The position numbers were made by a program, and so were the translations under genes. This document shows, piece by piece, positions 1-10,873 of a stretch of DNA of 64,000 nucleotides. The DNA is taken from the NCBI GenBank assembly GCA_001632425.1, contig KV425567.1:124001-188000 (forward strand), in the 5' to 3' direction. Below the pieces are notes generated by a model. It was not told the origin of the DNA. It saw only the letters and a program-made list of their open reading frames with translations, and ran no database searches. How positions within the stretch are numbered: position 1 is the first letter of the stretch; each line of letters starts with the position of its first letter. This stretch comes from Neolentinus lepideus HHB14362 ss-1 (Eukaryota > Basidiomycota > Agaricomycetes > Gloeophyllales > Gloeophyllaceae).

Positions 1-1234
1 CGATCCAGGGATACAGACCCCAATAGTGACGGCGCTGAAGCGACAGACGAGACTGCTCCTGACATACCTGCGAAAACATTAGAGTTAGGAAAAGCACGAA
101 CAAGTAATGCATACCCTTATACCCGTATAGGACTCGCCCATTTCGCATATCCACAGCGAACAGATTGCATCCTTGATCTGCCACAAATACTTCGCTATTA
201 TAAAATGCAAATTCATTATATGGTTCCAAAGATAGAAAACTGTCAGACGAACGCACTTGTCGTGGTAGCCCTTTTCTACGAGCTTTACACCGCCTACTTT
301 ACTGACACCCTTCCAGTTGGACACAGGACGACCGCCGGAACGGGTATCGTATCTTCGAACATTCCCAAATATTGTTCCTGCCAGGATATCACTGGACGTG
401 TCTAGGTGGGTTACAGAAGTGTTGTGTACGGGTTGCCGGAGGCTCAAGAAGTCATTTGGGACCTGGATTACCGGTCGAACAAGTACTATCCCTAGAGAGA
501 CGAGGGTTACTCACATTCTTTGCTCTCCAAGTCTCTCCTGGCAGGAGATTGCCACTTCGCTTCCTCTTCTTGGACGTTTGAGATACGAGCTCGACGCTGG
601 GCAGTTCAGAAGCAAAGGCCCTTTCCGTGTCCCATACCGATACTTCGACTTCTTCTCCTCCGTAGATAAATGACTTCTCGTCTGCTGCTAGGTGCCAATC
701 GCAAATGCGCATGGGGAGCGCTGCAATCGCATGCTGCAGGCTCAAGTTGTCGTCGTCGGCCCATGTTTTGCGTAATGCCCCATTGGATGTGCAAGTATAA
801 ACGTTTCTAGACAGGCCGTCATAAGCAAATAATACTAACTTGAATATATCTCCTCCGACCTTCCATGAGCTGCAATTCCAACAAAGCGTTGACCAGGCTT
901 CATCCGAGGCTCCTGCCATTCGTGGTCTCGATTAGGGATGCCATCTTCTGAGAGAGATAACGAAGAGACAGAGCCATCTGCATGACTTGTATTTATCTTC
1001 CCTTGATTTGTGTTAATGAAACAATATTCGTTAATGATGATGTTACTATACCGATCTGCCTTGAACTGCACCTGAACCAAGTGCTATGCCCTGAATTCCC
1101 TTCCGTTTGCCGTCCGCACTGCCGTCGTAAATCGTCTTGGACTGTATCCTGCTTCCACTTGGCGTGGCTTTCTCATAAATCCGTAGAGTCTTGATATTTC
1201 CAAGCTCGTCGCCAGCGTAGAATGTGCAAACCAT
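1..1234 (-). CDS. NSA1: Ribosome biogenesis WD40 protein Nsa1 (WDR74 homologue), 3' end outside window
   Basis: Nsa1/WDR74 is a nucleolar WD40 beta-propeller protein that joins pre-60S particles and is released by an AAA ATPase (family knowledge). The start chosen is the ATG at 1232-1234, which gives MVCTFYAGDELGNIKTL, the usual N-terminus of the family; a longer in-frame opening upstream is not conserved. Later exons give ADGSVSSLSLS, CTSNGALRKTW, DWHLAADEKSFIYGGEEVEV with a KKRKR patch behind it, LSLRQPVHNTSVTHLD, AGTIFGNVRRYDTRSGGRPV and, in the last part, a strand like LFAVDMRNGRVLYGY. At least four short introns are needed, one with donor GTGAGT near 490. The C-terminal end, normally Lys-rich, lies beyond base 1. 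It diverges from RMD5, with 216 bases between the start codons. Confidence 0.88.
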
Positions 1235-1450
1235 ATTGTCAGTGCAGAAAAACGGACACCACTCAAAAGACCTGCGTATTTGGGAGGGGTCTCTGGACTG
1301 GCCGAATCGGAATGAGCGGACCGGAGATCCGGCTCCTTTCTGCTGCGATGGCAGCGCCCTATATACTATAGCTACCCGCTTGTCACGAACTTGCATCCAG
1401 TCTTGGGTCGGCGTTCTTGGGCACATCTACATTACTCGCGGGTTACAAAC

Positions 1451-2888
1451 ATGGAGGGCCCGATGAAGGAACTCAACAAGCTCGAGCAGCTCACCTCCAA
1501 CGCGTCTTCAGCCAAGAGCAAGTCCGTAGAAGATTCTCTCGATTCCTTGCTGCAATACTTACAGCAAGTTCAAGACCGCTTGAAAGCTGGAACGGATACC
1601 CAGGACACGTTCGCCAACTTGACCAAGACGGTCGAGGCGCGAAAGAAGGACGTGGATGATAGGCAGAAGGAGATATACAACTCGTTGGCACGGTATGGCA
1701 AGGCTCTCGATAAGGTGCGCGCTATGAAGTATCACTATAGACACTGAGGTGTGACTTATGTGCTCCAGAAATTTACGAGCTCGTTACCTGCCTCGCCGCC
1801 TATCTTCGATTCACCCGAAGCGACACAAGCCCTTGAACGGACGGCTGCTGTCCATTTTCTTCGGACAGGACAATTCAAAGTGGCATCGACGTTTATGGAA
1901 GTAGGTCTGTACATCTTCTAGCGGAACTGCATACTGACAGGCCGACTCAGGAATGCGGAACGGATGTAGCGCCCAGCGTGCGGAGCCAGTTCATTGACCT
2001 CCACCAGATCCTCCAGTCCTTGCGGAATCAAGATATTGGTCCCGCTTTGATGCGAGTATAAGCAGTAGCTTATGTGACTAATCTTAATGACTTACGCTTG
2101 CTCTGTAGGTGGACGCGGAGCAAGCGTACTTTCCTCCAATCTCGATCCTCTCCCTTGGAATTCTACCTCCACCGCTCCCAATTCATGCGTCTGTTACTCG
2201 CTTCACATCCTCCTCAACCGCTTCCTGCACTACAATATGCGCACATGAACTTTCCTCCTTTCTACGAGGGTCACATGTCCGAGATTAACCGCCTCATGAC
2301 ATGTCCAGTGTTTCTCCCCTTAGCTACTTTGCAGAGATCCCCATACGCGAATCTGGCCTCGCCAGCTATTCACTTAGATCTGGAGCCCATGTTCGCGAAG
2401 GAGTATTGCGCGAGCATGGGATTGAGCAGGCAAGTCCCTTTGAGGGTGGTAGGCGACATTGGAGGTGGGGGCGCACTGGCTCGCATTGAGAAGGGAAGGA
2501 AGCTGATGAGGGAGAGGAAGAGCGAGTGGAGTCAGACTAATGAGTTACCAGTTGAGTGACGGCTGTTTCGAGCTGCTCTAAGAATCTCACTGATCGGCTG
2601 CAGATCGAAATACCGTTACCGCCTGAGAACCGATACCACTCAATATTTGCGTGTCCTGTGTCGAAAGAGCAGTCAACGGATCAGAATCCGCCCATGATGA
2701 TGTCCTGTGGCCATGTCATTGCTAAGGATAGCTTGCAGAAGCTCAGCAGGAATGGAGGGTCAGTCTCGAAGTATTCTTCCTCATGTTATAACTGACTGAA
2801 TCGTTCCCTCGTCCTACTCAGACGCGTTAAGTGTCCTTATTGCCCGCTGGAATCAAACGCCAGCTCTGCTCTACGCGTGTACTTCTAA
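1451..2888 (+). CDS. RMD5: GID/CTLH ubiquitin ligase RING subunit Rmd5 (Gid2)
   Basis: Rmd5/Gid2 is the RING-type subunit of the GID (CTLH) E3 ubiquitin ligase, which in yeast degrades gluconeogenic enzymes when glucose returns. The protein opens with [14 protein letters not shown] and a coiled N-terminal half, passes through a LisH/CTLH-like helical part ([19 protein letters not shown], then [16 protein letters not shown]), and ends in a degenerate [38 protein letters not shown]. The second zinc site lacks several ligands, as is normal for this family. Exons: 1451-1714, from 1769, and further short ones; the last codon block after the acceptor at 2821 gives VYF and TAA. One junction (2052-2108) joins in frame only as a GC-AG intron, giving [18 protein letters not shown]. 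The ATG at 1451 was chosen over the one at 1391 because conservation begins there. Confidence 0.9.
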
Positions 2889-3229
2889 CGATGCGTTTAG
2901 GGGAATGCCATAAACTACTGATAGCTAGGCTTTGTCTTTATTCTGTACCACCTCGTCACTCCTGTAGCTTTGCATTTTTCATGTTGTCCATGTTCGTAGC
3001 TATCGCGATTTGAAGGGGATGTTGTATGCAGGACGGTAAACCCGCCGGTCAAACAAAATGCGATTGCTTGACAAATAGAACGAACTATAGCCGACTAGTG
3101 TAGGCAGCGGCTGAGGATGGTCCAATAGACAACGCCCTTGCCTTTTACTAGGGCGTTCCGTGTACCATTTTCACACGAAAGTCGCTTCGCAAAATCTCAA
3201 GACACCTCGCCAATATTTGCGAGTGAGCA
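2889..3229. other. Intergenic, RMD5 3' flank
   Basis: No gene is seen here. It holds the 3' flank of RMD5 and AT-rich DNA leading to the palindrome. Short open frames are not supported by any recognisable protein or splice pattern. Confidence 0.6.
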
Positions 3230-4306
3230 TTACTGCTGTTTTTGGAATGTAAGGCGCGGCGCGGCTTTTTGCACGCAAAACGGCCTCCCGAATAGAAAAA
3301 TCTGTAGCGGCCTCTACAATGCCTGTACATGCGTAGAAATTTGTACACATTTTTTTATTATATCAAAGAAAATTCTGAGAATGAAAGAACAGGAAAAATC
3401 CTGCTAGAAATAATTGCTGTGTGAGGGTGCCCCATTGCTACACCTTTCAGCCTGCAGAAGCTCTGTGCTTTAATGTATGGACCTGTTGTGCTCATGAGGA
3501 CATTAGAGTATGTCTAGAAACTTGTTAAAAAAATCCCAGGCTGAGCAGCACACTTCCAGTATTTTGAAAGCCATGACAGGGTATTTCACTTTACTGCACT
3601 GTAGAAAGCCCATCAAGCTTCATATTCACCCTGGACTTTGGAAAAAATATCTACGTGTATGTATACAGCCATATAAAAATGTTCCTATACTGCCTGATGT
3701 GTGGAAGGTGCATGCCGTGCATCTCCCGTTCCACTTTGTGCCACACAAGTGTGACCCATTAGGACGCGTGATGTCACGCGCATCATGTAAGGGTATCAGG
3801 AGATGCAGATGCACGGCATGCACCTTCCACACATCAGGCAGTATAGGAACATTTTTATATGGCTGTATACATACACGTAGATATTTTTTCCAAAGTCCAG
3901 GGTGAATATGAAGCTTGATGGGCTTTCTACAGTGCAGTAAAGTGAAATACCCTGTCATGGCTTTCAAAATACTGGAAGTGTGCTGCTCAGCCTGGGATTT
4001 TTTTAACAAGTTTCTAGACATACTCTAATGTCCTCATGAGCACAACAGGTCCATACATTAAAGCACAGAGCTTCTGCAGGCTGAAAGGTGTAGCAATGGG
4101 GCACCCTCACACAGCAATTATTTCTAGCAGGATTTTTCCTGTTCTTTCATTCTCAGAATTTTCTTTGATATAATAAAAAAATGTGTACAAATTTCTACGC
4201 ATGTACAGGCATTGTAGAGGCCGCTACAGATTTTTCTATTCGGGAGGCCGTTTTGCGTGCAAAAAGCCGCGCCGCGCCGCGCCTTACATTCCAAAAACAG
4301 CAGTAA
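3230..4306. repeat. Near-perfect 0.5 kb inverted repeat (foldback/MITE-like palindrome)
   Basis: The left arm (3230-3724) is the reverse complement of the right arm (3807-4306) around an 82-base spacer (3725-3806). Reading both arms base by base I found one difference: a GC-rich tract near 3255 is 5 bases longer in the right arm (GGCGCGGCGCGGC against one more CGCGG unit). The arm ends read TTACTGCTGTTTTTGG and its complement. A TA dinucleotide is present on both sides if the element starts at CTGCTG, which would fit a Tc1/mariner-type target site but is weak evidence. The spacer contains a smaller hairpin (GCGTGATGTCACGC). Because the arms match, the same 131-codon open frame begins identically on both strands, but it is not a recognisable protein. 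The element is a non-autonomous foldback transposon, a very recent inverted duplication, or an assembly artefact. Confidence 0.9.
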
Positions 4307-4338
4307 CTATTTCTTTACTCCAGCTTTTTGTGGCGGCG

Positions 4339-4362
4339 ACGCGTCCACGTGTTCTGACGCGT
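4339..4362 (+). promoter_or_regulatory. Two MluI cell-cycle boxes around a CACGTG, SFI1 promoter
   Basis: ACGCGT occurs at 4339-4344 and again at 4357-4362 with CACGTG between (4346-4351), about 110-130 bases before the SFI1 start codon. In ascomycetes ACGCGT is the binding site of MBF (Mbp1/Swi6), which drives G1/S genes. Use of the motif here is inferred. Confidence 0.5.
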
Positions 4363-4471
4363 CGCAGGAACCACAACGCGACTTGAACGACTTTTGACAA
4401 GACGCCACAAATGTCACTTTCCCGCTAGACTGTTGGTGTTAAACCTCTAAACTACGACACTTCATCCTGCT

Positions 4472-7400
4472 ATGGCTTGTTTTCGACCCAATCGTGCTTC
4501 ATCGCCTCCTAGAACTTCTCGTGTCTCGGCCGCACTCACACAAACCTCAGATCTATCTCGTTCTTCCTCCACATCTTTGCCTGAGCTAGCAGGTCTGACC
4601 GTAGAGCAAATTGACTTCATCGAGGCGGTCATAACTCGTGCGGGTCCTACATCCACGAAATTCCCAGTTGTGTTCAAGGCGTACAACGATATCCTACAGG
4701 AAAGAGGCCTCGACCCTCAGAATGAAGTCGTGCTGTATAGGAAGCTGCTCAAACTCGGAACTCTGAAGGGGCAGAACTGGGGAGAGAAGTGGAAAGTTGT
4801 GAAGCAGCTCCATAGCTGCGAGACCCATGCCAGGCCACTCCAGCCAATTCAGCCTCGAGTTGTTGCTCCTCTAGTGAAGACGTCTACACCTATGATTACA
4901 AGGCTTGCGCTACCTTCGAGTGCGCCCCCGAAGATAGAAGACGACGCCTTCACGCTTCACTCGCACGAGGCTGACACTCAAGAGACCATTACAGAGGAAG
5001 AGACAGACCAGACTGGCGACATACCTCAGTATCACAACTCCCGCGTGTGGGTTCAGAGAGAGTCGTCCGCCACAGATTCTACAACGGCTGCTGCTAGTAA
5101 CTCTCTAGGTCTCGATCTTGGTCCGTCTCCTAGTCCCGCACCTTGGCAGAAACCCGCGAAACCTGTGCTTGCACAACATTCCCGGCCATATTCTTTTCCA
5201 GGGGAACCTGCACTAACAGAAATGTCTGTTGACATCGCACCTTCTACTTCTACTACACCTCCATCTAGAGTCATCATACATGGTGAACCCGTAGTCCGGT
5301 ACGTTCAGCAAGCTACAGCTGCAGCTCCGTGGCGGATATCCCGTCAACCTTCCCCTCCTCCAGTCAAGCTCACTGCAGCTCAACGCGTAGCGCAAGCCAA
5401 GGAGCGAAGGGTTTGCGTTATCAACGAGGACGATGCCTGGGCAAAAATCAAGATGGAGCGTGATGAGAAGGAAGCGGATAAATTTCGAGAGGAGCGGCTT
5501 GTTGAGAAATGTTGGGATGTATGGAGACAAGGACATCAATGGATCATTGTATGTCATTTCAGCTATATCTCTAATATATGTCGAGTTCTCATTCTGCTCA
5601 GACGACCCATGAGCAAATAGCTCAGGCTCGAGATAATCTCGTTCTGAGACTCGCCATTCATCGCTGGCGCAGTAAGTTGCTTCAGCGACGGGAAGCATAT
5701 GAACAAGTAGCCATGATCTCTGACAACAAGACACTGCGTTTGGCTATGATAATCTGGAGACAAAAAATGCAGGAGAAGAAGAGGGAACAATGGCGGCAGG
5801 ACATGCGCGCCAAAATGAAGAGTGTTCGTGAGAAACGAGAAACGCAGCTAGTTGAAGATGCTTGGGCAAAATGGCGGCAATCGCATCAGTCCCACTTCTC
5901 TGGGCGACATTACAATGGCAAACTCATACGAAGGTTCTTCAAATTATGGACTTCCAAGCTTGTGGAGGTCGAACATATGGAGGCCGCTGCGGAAGAATTC
6001 TCCACTATCAGAGAGAGCAAAGCAGCAGGTCATGTTTGGCACCAGTGGCGACGAGCGACCGAACTCAAGCTCGCTGAGAGGACGGTTGTTGAAAGGACGG
6101 GACTTCGGGTCATGTCTGATGCGCTCAGCATTTGGAAACGACAGATGTAAGTTCTTGTTAATGATCACACGTTTTCACTATTGAATATGTCGCAGGCATG
6201 ATTATCATACTGCGCAAGAGTTCCACGACTCTATGGTCGTCAAGACATTTTTCCGCTCTTGGAAGACAGCGCGAGATCGGATACGAGTACGTCGCCTGTT
6301 TTTCTACCTGATATTGCAGCTCTGATCATCTTGGAAGAGCTTGGAGCGACGCGGAGACAAACACCTTGCTCGCCAGGATGATATCTTGGTCAGAGCGGTT
6401 CTCAGAGTATGGAAGGCCCACGAGCGAGGGAAGCTGCTCGAGCGTGTCAAGAAAACCAGATTGCTCAAACAGACTTGGGCGCTCTGGAAAATGCGCATCT
6501 TAACTCTGAAAGAGCGCGAAAGTATGTGGTGCCTTTTGGTGCTGCGTTACTGCTAACGCCGAGCGTTCTAGATACTGCAATTTCTTTCTCTACACGTCCG
6601 GACTCCTCCCTTGCTATATCTGGACTCCGAACCTGGTACCAAGTCTACAGAACCCACAAGAACGCTCAAGCATTCGCTGTCCAATATCATTCTGCGCAGT
6701 TGACCTTCAAGATGCTTCACATCTGGCGCATACAACTCCGAGTCCGCCTGAAGATGATCAAGCAGGCGAAGATAGCGGAGAAGTTCTTCCTCATGCGTCG
6801 AGCCTGGAGACATTGGCATGACACACTTGAGGAGCAGAGGAGGCAGAAGAAGCTGAAGTTACTGGAGCAGCGCATGTTGCTTCACTATTTCGACAGTACG
6901 TTCAACCTTTGCACTGTGCGATATGTGGCGCATTTATGCGCTGTTTGACGTTGGTAGGATGGATCCAACGGACACGAGAACAGCGGCATTGCAAGCTGGC
7001 CGAGGGATATATCCAAGATCTTGTGGCCAAGGTAGTGTTCATTTAGTTATTGGCATATTTCGACACTAACAGTCATCCAGCGAGTGATGGGGGATACATT
7101 ATCGCACTGGATCAACCGCGTAGTCGATGTCAAGGACCGCGAAATCCTAGTATCGCAACGTTACCAGCAGAGACTCCTATTGTGAATGTCTTTCTACTGC
7201 GCCTGTATAGCATTAACGATTTTCCTCCTCTAGCTCGGCCTTCGCAAAGTGGAAGAACATCCGCGCACGCCACGTGGAAGATCTCAGTCTCATGGAGAGC
7301 TACCAGGACGTTAAACGAGAAGGTAACGCGTGACATTGTCAAAGGGTCATTACACGATGCTTATACGACAACAGAGACTATCCGACGCACGTTCCACAAA

Positions 7401-8517
7401 TGGCTGTCCGTGGCTCGTGCTACACGGCATCGACGGAAAGTACTGCAAGAGAAGGAAGCAGAAATCAAGTTGGCTTCCCTTGCATCTGCCTGGGACAAGT
7501 GGCGCGACCGATTCAAGGATGAAAAGCTACGTCCAATCGTAAGCACCTTTGGATCGACTGCTTGCGTCGGTGCTGATTCTCACATCAGGAAATTGACCTG
7601 TTACTACGCACACAGCGGAATACGCTGTTCCGTGCATTCGGTATCTGGCATTCCAGGACAAGGGTACGTCATACAGGTTTACCATTGTTTCAGTCTGATA
7701 CAAATATTGCTGAAAACAGTCCCTGCCTGCTATCCGTTTTCACGCGTCCAATTTAAAGGCAAAAGCTTGGGAGAAATGGCGAGCAGCTATGCCTGTAGCC
7801 CTTCAAGCCAGACAAGCGAGGGAGAAACATCGCAAAGCCGTTCTATGTATGTTTTGTCGCCTCGTCTATAAACAAGTTCCTGTCCTGACAGACAATTGTT
7901 CTTCGATCCAGCTACATTCATGGATAAATGGATGCAGAAGTATAAGACCAAGATAGAGCTGAAGGCTGTCGCGTGAGTCTTTCATCTTGTATTTCACGTC
8001 CCAATCCTGATAAACGAGTCGCAGTCGTGCCCGATACCTGCGATTGCCTACGGCAGCTCCGCGTCGTTCTCAAAGCCTAGTGCCCTCTTCACATGCAACC
8101 CCTGCATATCATCGTGCACTGCCGCGTTCCGAATCACCTGCTCCGTCAGAGCCAGAGCCCCAGTCAATCTCCGCGTTCGCTCAGAACAAACTTGGTCGAG
8201 CAAGGACCAGGACAAGTTTTGGAACTTTCGTATCAAGTACGACATCCAACCCGTCACCGCAAAACAAGACCAGCGACGTCGGAAGTACAGGAAGACCAAG
8301 ATTCTTCGCCCGAGGTCGCGATGTTAGCCCGGCTCGAACACTTGCATCCTCTGCCGCCACTGGCGAGGATGAAGATGATACTCGGGTTACAGGTATACCC
8401 TCGCTCGCCGTCAGATCAGGATTTGGTCCGTCAAGACGAAGTGGGTTGTGGACGGAGCTGCGTGAACTCCAGAGGAAATCCAGGACTCCGAGCGACAGGA
8501 CTTCCAATCCCTCATAG
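4472..8517 (+). CDS. SFI1: Sfi1-like spindle pole body protein with centrin-binding repeats
   Basis: Sfi1 is a long helix that binds one centrin (Cdc31) per repeat and forms the half-bridge of the spindle pole body. The N-terminus has a Ser/Pro-rich start and a segment like GLTVEQIDFIEAVITRAGP, then a low-complexity linker to about residue 310. From there the protein is a chain of roughly 20 or more helical repeats spaced 25 to 35 residues, each with a Trp core: LRLAIHRWRSKL, LRLAMIIWRQKMQ, VEDAWAKWRQS, LIRRFFKLWTSK, LVRAVLRVWKAHE, LTFKMLHIWRIQL, MRRAWRHWHDTL, TIRRTFHKWLSVA, LASAWDKWRDRF. About a dozen short introns fall mostly between repeats. The tail (after about 8044) is Ser/Pro/Arg-rich with SQSLV and RARTRTSFG, where phosphosites usually lie in Sfi1 tails. 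Estimated length is about 1100 residues. The ATG at 4472 opens the longest conserved frame. Confidence 0.88.
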
Positions 8518-9463
8518 CATATGGACTCGGCGACCGGGACGCTTATTTATTCGATATAATTTATTTACAGGCCATGTATTATATACATCACCGTGCATAT
8601 GCCACGTACGTCGGCAAGGGGGTATGTAGGAAAGAGAAGGACGCAGATAATCAAATTTGCCATCAGATTGTGACTTTCATATCTAGCTTGCAGAATTCAG
8701 CCTCCTTGTCGGGTCAAGCACCTCCAGCCTCCGGATCCGTACATGACAGCGATCAAGCAATGCTCCCCTACGCCCCCATGAACCTCCTGACGTAGACTGA
8801 CAAGACGTTCTGCGGGGACATAGGCTAGTGTCCAACATGCTAACAGATCGTGATGCATTCACGATCTGTCATAAAGTTAACTTGATGCCTTGCTACAGGG
8901 GGCAGTGGCACTTGGTAAGGACAAGGCCCTGGCACTACACCTGTTACTTGTAGCGTCGAATGTTCCGGTTTAAGCCTCTGGCAGTTGATGCTCCAGACGT
9001 GCAGCAGGTTCGGAACAAAGCATGCCAACCATTCTATATCAGCATGCTCAGATGACATCGGAACCAGGGTCCCAGAACAGCTCCACTGTGAGTGTTTTGG
9101 ACAGTAACATGTGATGGAGCCTCCTCGTTGAGTTCAGCGCAGTGAATGCGCCAACGGTCCGTCAGTCGATACATCATGTTGTGGGACAGCCTTGAGTCAT
9201 GGCGGTAATGGATTTGCTTGCCTATTCTTATGCGATCTCTGTGCCACAGTAATGACTGTGGAAGAACAGACAGTTTCCAGGAGAATCTGTCCAGGACGAT
9301 GCGTTGCTGGATCCGATGATCGACGAGACGAGCGCGATTGCCCACAGGACCGCACGTGTACGTCAACTGTGAGCACAGGCCGCAGTCAGCTGGAAATGCA
9401 CGCTGGTGTTTATACGTAGAGGCCATCTGGACAGATCGGTCCTGGCTACCCGCCCAGGGGCCG
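8518..9463. other. Gene-poor interval between SFI1 and PIG-Y 3' ends
   Basis: SFI1 and the PIG-Y-like gene converge on this stretch. A 190-codon open frame on the minus strand (9034-9606) overlaps the PIG-Y exon in another frame and has no recognisable content. I see no secure gene; it probably holds the two 3' untranslated regions. A perfect hairpin lies at 8843-8869. Confidence 0.5.
8843..8869. repeat. Perfect 11-bp hairpin (ACAGATCGTGA / TCACGATCTGT)
   Basis: An 11-base stem flanks the 5-base loop TGCAT. It lies between two convergent genes. No family was recognised; it may be an RNA 3'-end structure or chance. Confidence 0.6.
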
Positions 9464-9755
9464 TTACGAGTTTCTGAAGTACTGCCAACCAACCCAGTTT
9501 GCGATGACAAAATAAGAGGTTGTCGGTACGAGTAGGATGAAGAAATATTTGTAGTGGGTGTCGTGCGCGATGATATCAAAGAGCTGAAGATAGAGACATT
9601 AGTCAATCACTGTTGGAGTCGTTTCGAAAGAAACGCACAGCAATACCGGTCGACGGGGTAAGGGCGCTGAATAGCACAGCGTAGCTTCCGAGAATGAAAA
9701 ACAGGATGGAAAGAGCAATGGTCAAATGGCCCGAGTTGACTTGAGAGAGGACCAT
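9464..9755 (-). CDS. PIG-Y-like subunit of GPI-GlcNAc transferase, two exons
   Basis: Found by splicing rather than as one open frame. Exon 1 (9639-9755, 39 codons) begins MVLSQVNSGHLTIALSILF and is a hydrophobic hairpin ending LTPSTGIA. A 55-base intron (donor GTGCGT, acceptor TTCAG) leads to exon 2 (9464-9583), which ends YFVIANWVGWQYFRNS and TAA. The product is 78 residues with two membrane segments. Human PIGY is 71 residues, also with two membrane segments, and ends in the same way (a Leu/Pro membrane start, then a Trp-Gly/Met segment and an Arg/Asn tail). PIG-Y belongs to the ER complex that makes GlcNAc-phosphatidylinositol, the first step of GPI anchor synthesis. It diverges from the coiled-coil gene with 198 bases between. 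Assignment rests on length, topology and the C-terminal motif; a profile search would decide. Confidence 0.65.
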
Positions 9756-9953
9756 CTGTGGCCAAAACGAAGGCTGGGAAGCGGCTATGCGAAAAGCCCA
9801 AAGCGGCAGGAGGGGTTCCTAATATGGAAGCTTAGCCCCTATTTGTCTGACAAAGTGATCAGGAGGATCTTGCAAGTTGACAATCACAAAAATACAGAAC
9901 GTCGCGCCTAACACGCTATTTATTTACCGCACGACACTCCCTGCGAAACCAAC

Positions 9954-10513
9954 ATGGCCTCGATCGAGTCTCAGCACGACGATCATTCGCAGCTCGACCC
10001 CGAGTCACAAACAGTGCTACCGTCTGTTACCCCGTTTCCTTCGCCGGTTGCCCCATTGACACCGTCCTGGATATAGCTCAGCTGCGCCTGGACAGCGCAC
10101 GCATTCATCTCAAGCCCCCAACTCTCTGGATCCCCCGTCGGACGAATACCCACCAGCGCATAGTCGTGAACAGTCCGAAGGCGTCATGCAATCACCAAAC
10201 CTCCCAGAACTCCCCAAGCACGAACTCGAGTTCTCCTTCGATTCATTGCTGAATAATAACAGCGGTGACTTCGTCTCTGGCCCAGAGTAAGTTGCCATTC
10301 CACCTTCCCCTCGCTGCCAGCTGATCCAGCTGTCACCATGGCAGGGTCGAACGCGTGCAGAAACGCGCGTCAAACGTCCTCAAACTCGCGCAAGAGAACG
10401 AGAAGCTCAATGCTGAACTCAAGGCGATGACAGAGAGGCTCGAGGCAGCTGAGAGGAAGCGGAAGGAACTGGAGCAGAGGGCGAAGAAGAGTTCCGGCAA
10501 CACATCGTCGTGA
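9954..10513 (+). CDS. Small acidic coiled-coil protein, probable frameshift near its end
   Basis: Three exons: 9954-10021, 10077-10286 and 10345-10513. The protein starts MASIESQHDDHSQLDPESQ, has a Pro/Ser-rich middle (NLPELPKHELEFSFDSLLN) and ends in a heptad-rich helix (VLKLAQENEKLNAELKAM, then ERLEAAERKRKELEQ). Intron 1 (10022-10076, GTCTGT..ATAG) was chosen because it alone links the two frames. The annotated frame stops at 10511-10513 after SSGNTSS. The +1 frame is open over 10453-10689 and looks more protein-like there (EEFRQHIVVTETIMTSE, then KGKFDSLNDTFASVDREN), and a good GTATGT donor follows VEEEET. A one-base error or real frameshift near 10470-10495 is therefore likely and the true C-terminus is probably longer. 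I do not recognise the family; a small scaffold or kinetochore/BLOC-type coiled-coil subunit is possible. Confidence 0.6.
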
Positions 10514-10873
10514 CTGAGACGATCATGACCTCCGAGTCGAAAGCAATGTCGACGAAGGGCAAGTTTGATTCCTTGAATGATACCTTTGCATCTGTGGACA
10601 GGGAGAACGTAGAAGAGGAAGAAACTGTATGTTACTCGCTTTCGATATGGACTGGCTCGTTCTCGTCAATCCATTTGATACCAGCATAATTTTTGCATTG
10701 CATTAATCACTTTCTTTCGTACCATAATTTGTTTGTTTGTACATTCGCTTAGCTAGCCCGCTCTGTCGTCCTATGGTATCAAATTTCATTTCAGCCAGTC
10801 TATTGCCGAGTGTACAATCGTTTACAGGAATCAGACTTTTCTTTTCTTATTTGCTCTCTTTTCACGGGTACGT
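10514..10873. other. Interval holding the +1-frame continuation of the coiled-coil gene
   Basis: Bases 10514-10689 remain open in the +1 frame relative to the gene before and probably encode its true C-terminal part. The remainder is AT-rich 3' flank shared with the convergent oxidoreductase gene. Confidence 0.45.

Noticed and set aside
3510..4021. 131-codon open frames on both strands of the palindrome, starting MSRNLLKKSQ
   Set aside because: They are mirror images created by the inverted repeat, have no recognisable fold and lack codon bias; no sign of a transposase.
9034..9606. 190-codon minus-strand open frame, possible gene
   Set aside because: It overlaps the PIG-Y-like exon in another frame, has erratic composition, and no family or splice evidence.
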